Of a DNA stretch of 64,000 nt, positions 62,781 to 64,000 are shown in pieces (positions within the stretch are counted from its first letter, which is position 1; each line of letters begins with the position of its first letter). The stretch is from NCBI RefSeq assembly GCF_018138145.1, contig NZ_CP073104.1, positions 1,984,001 to 2,048,000 of the forward strand, written 5' to 3'. Origin of the DNA: Pseudomonas sp. SCA2728.1_7. GTDB lineage: Bacteria > Pseudomonadota > Gammaproteobacteria > Pseudomonadales > Pseudomonadaceae. The translations under genes were made by a program, and so were the position numbers. The notes below the pieces were generated by a model, which saw only the letters and a list, made by a program, of their open reading frames with translations, was not told the DNA's origin and did no database searches.

Positions 62781-64000
62781 ATGTCCGAGCTGTCCAAAGC
62801 GCGCATCCCCGACGCACCCGCCATTCAGCGATTGCCCCTTTTGCAACTGATCCTGGTCGGTCTGCAACATGTTCTGCTGATGTACGGTGGTGCCATCGCG
62901 GTGCCGCTGATCATTGGACAGGCCGCTGGCCTGAGTCGTGAAGAAATTGCCTTCCTGATCAACGCTGACCTCTTGGTCGCCGGTGTCGCCACCATCGTCC
63001 AGTCCATGGGCATCGGCCCGATGGGCATTCGCATGCCGGTGATGATGGGCGCCAGTTTTGCCGCTGTCGGCAGCATGGTCGCCATGGCCGGCATGCCCGG
63101 TATCGGCCTGCAAGGCATCTTCGGTGCGACGATCGCCGCCGGTTTCTTCGGCATGCTCATCGCGCCGTTCATGTCCAAAGTCGTGCGCTTCTTCCCGCCG
63201 CTGGTGACCGGCACGGTCATCACCTCGATCGGTTTGTCGCTGTTCCCCGTGGCCGTGAACTGGGCCGGTGGCGGCGCCGCCGCTGCGCAATTCGGCTCAC
63301 CGATTTATCTGGCCATCGCTGCATTGGTGCTGGGCACTATCCTGCTGGTCCATCGCTTCATGCGCGGTTTCTGGGTCAACATTTCCGTACTGATCGGCAT
63401 GTGCTTCGGCTACATCCTGTGCGGCGCGATCGGCATGGTCGACCTCAGCGGCATGGCCAACGCGCCATGGATTCAGTTCGTCACCCCGCTGCATTTCGGC
63501 ATGCCGAAATTCGAACTCGCGCCGATCCTGTCGATGTGTCTGGTGGTAGTGATCATCTTCGTAGAATCCACCGGCATGTTCCTCGCGCTGGGCAAGATCA
63601 CCGGCCAGGAAGTCTGCCCACGCATGCTGCGTCGCGGCTTGCTGTGTGATGCCGGCGCCTCGTTCGTGGCGGGTTTCTTCAACACGTTTACCCACTCCTC
63701 TTTCGCGCAGAACATCGGCCTGGTGCAGATGACCGGCGTGCGCTGCCGTTCGGTGACCATTGTTGCCGGTGGTTTGCTGATCGTGTTGAGCCTGTTGCCA
63801 AAAGCGGCGTTTCTGGTGGCGTCGATTCCTCCGGCGGTACTCGGCGGCGCAGCGATTGCGATGTTCGGCATGGTTGCCGCGACCGGCATCAAGATCCTGC
63901 AGGAAGCCGACATCGGTGACCGTCGCAACCAGTTGCTGGTCGCGGTGAGCATCGGCATGGGCCTGATCCCGGTGGTGCGTCCGGAATTCTTCGCGCACCT
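62781..64000 (+). CDS. NCS2 nucleobase permease (urate/xanthine type), 3' end cut by window
   Basis: The ATG at 62781 has a GAGGTG site; 406 residues are visible and the frame is open at the end. Signatures: LVGLQHVLLMYGGAIAVPLI, FVESTGMFLALGKITGQEVC, NTFTHSSFAQNIGLVQMTGV. The FVESTG and QNIGLVQMTGV blocks fit the urate/xanthine subgroup (UacT/UapA-like). It probably brings in urate for PuuD. Placement at the end of the puuE operon supports this. Confidence 0.92.
   Translation, partial: MSELSKARIPDAPAIQRLPLLQLILVGLQHVLLMYGGAIAVPLIIGQAAGLSREEIAFLINADLLVAGVATIVQSMGIGPMGIRMPVMMGASFAAVGSMVAMAGMPGIGLQGIFGATIAAGFFGMLIAPFMSKVVRFFPPLVTGTVITSIGLSLFPVAVNWAGGGAAAAQFGSPIYLAIAALVLGTILLVHRFMRGFWVNISVLIGMCFGYILCGAIGMVDLSGMANAPWIQFVTPLHFGMPKFELAPILSMCLVVVIIFVESTGMFLALGKITGQEVCPRMLRRGLLCDAGASFVAGFFNTFTHSSFAQNIGLVQMTGVRCRSVTIVAGGLLIVLSLLPKAAFLVASIPPAVLGGAAIAMFGMVAATGIKILQEADIGDRRNQLLVAVSIGMGLIPVVRPEFFAH

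Overview
The window is about 64 kb of a GC-rich genome that looks like a Pseudomonas of the P. fluorescens group. The evidence is the gene order (mtnC-mtnD-mtnB-MFS-aroC, prmB, Smr protein and folE close together), the many REP palindromes built on a cgagcaggctcg core, and Pseudomonas-typical families such as DUF3509, the alpha-E/ATP-grasp/transglutaminase trio and tandem glycine-zipper proteins. The species call is an inference from memory of these families, not a database result.

Layout. 1-600: end of a HAD phosphatase gene that runs off the window. 842-6024: an Rhs polymorphic toxin with an AT-rich C-terminal toxin tip and an overlapping immunity gene. 6303-8614: small secreted or acidic proteins and a YbjQ protein. 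8768-10346: a PAAR-domain toxin with a membrane-anchored candidate immunity protein. 10613-11019: a heptanucleotide repeat and tRNA-Ser(GGA). 11315-18348: a crotonase, a lysophospholipid acyltransferase, a CorA-type transporter, a glutamine amidotransferase, and a beta-oxidation pair in which the dehydrogenase gene is frameshifted in a homopolymer. 18743-19755: a small ORF and a cytochrome c protein. 19875-23047: transglutaminase, alpha-E and ATP-grasp genes, followed by a possible unannotated sRNA near 23.3-23.4 kb. 23535-29764: RraB-like protein, spermidine synthase, an ankyrin protein and a long-chain acyl-CoA synthetase. 29945-33040: methionine-salvage genes mtnC, mtnD and mtnB with an MFS transporter, then aroC. 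34297-41457: core metabolism, prmB, a Smr protein, an integrase remnant, folE and a glutaredoxin-like protein. 41618-45671: an aminotransferase divergent from a MarR-type regulator with two matching operator palindromes, a purine permease and a LysE exporter.

45901-57239 is the most unusual part. A 1175-residue protein with a segment resembling the pore-forming/translocation region of Mcf/FitD insecticidal toxins, plus short RTX-like repeats, is followed in the same direction by four tandem paralogues (551-632 residues). I cannot assign these to a named family. They share one or two small repeated beta-rich modules, a linker (basic in three of them), and a roughly 300-residue C-terminal region. 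The arrangement suggests an uncharacterised toxin or secreted-effector locus.

57322-64000: the urate/allantoin pathway. uraH is divergent from puuE-uraD-alc-allA-puuD and a nucleobase permease that is cut by the window edge. TTGT-N2-ACAA palindromes lie upstream of uraH, of puuE, and of the distant purine permease at 43605, suggesting that one regulator links these purine genes.
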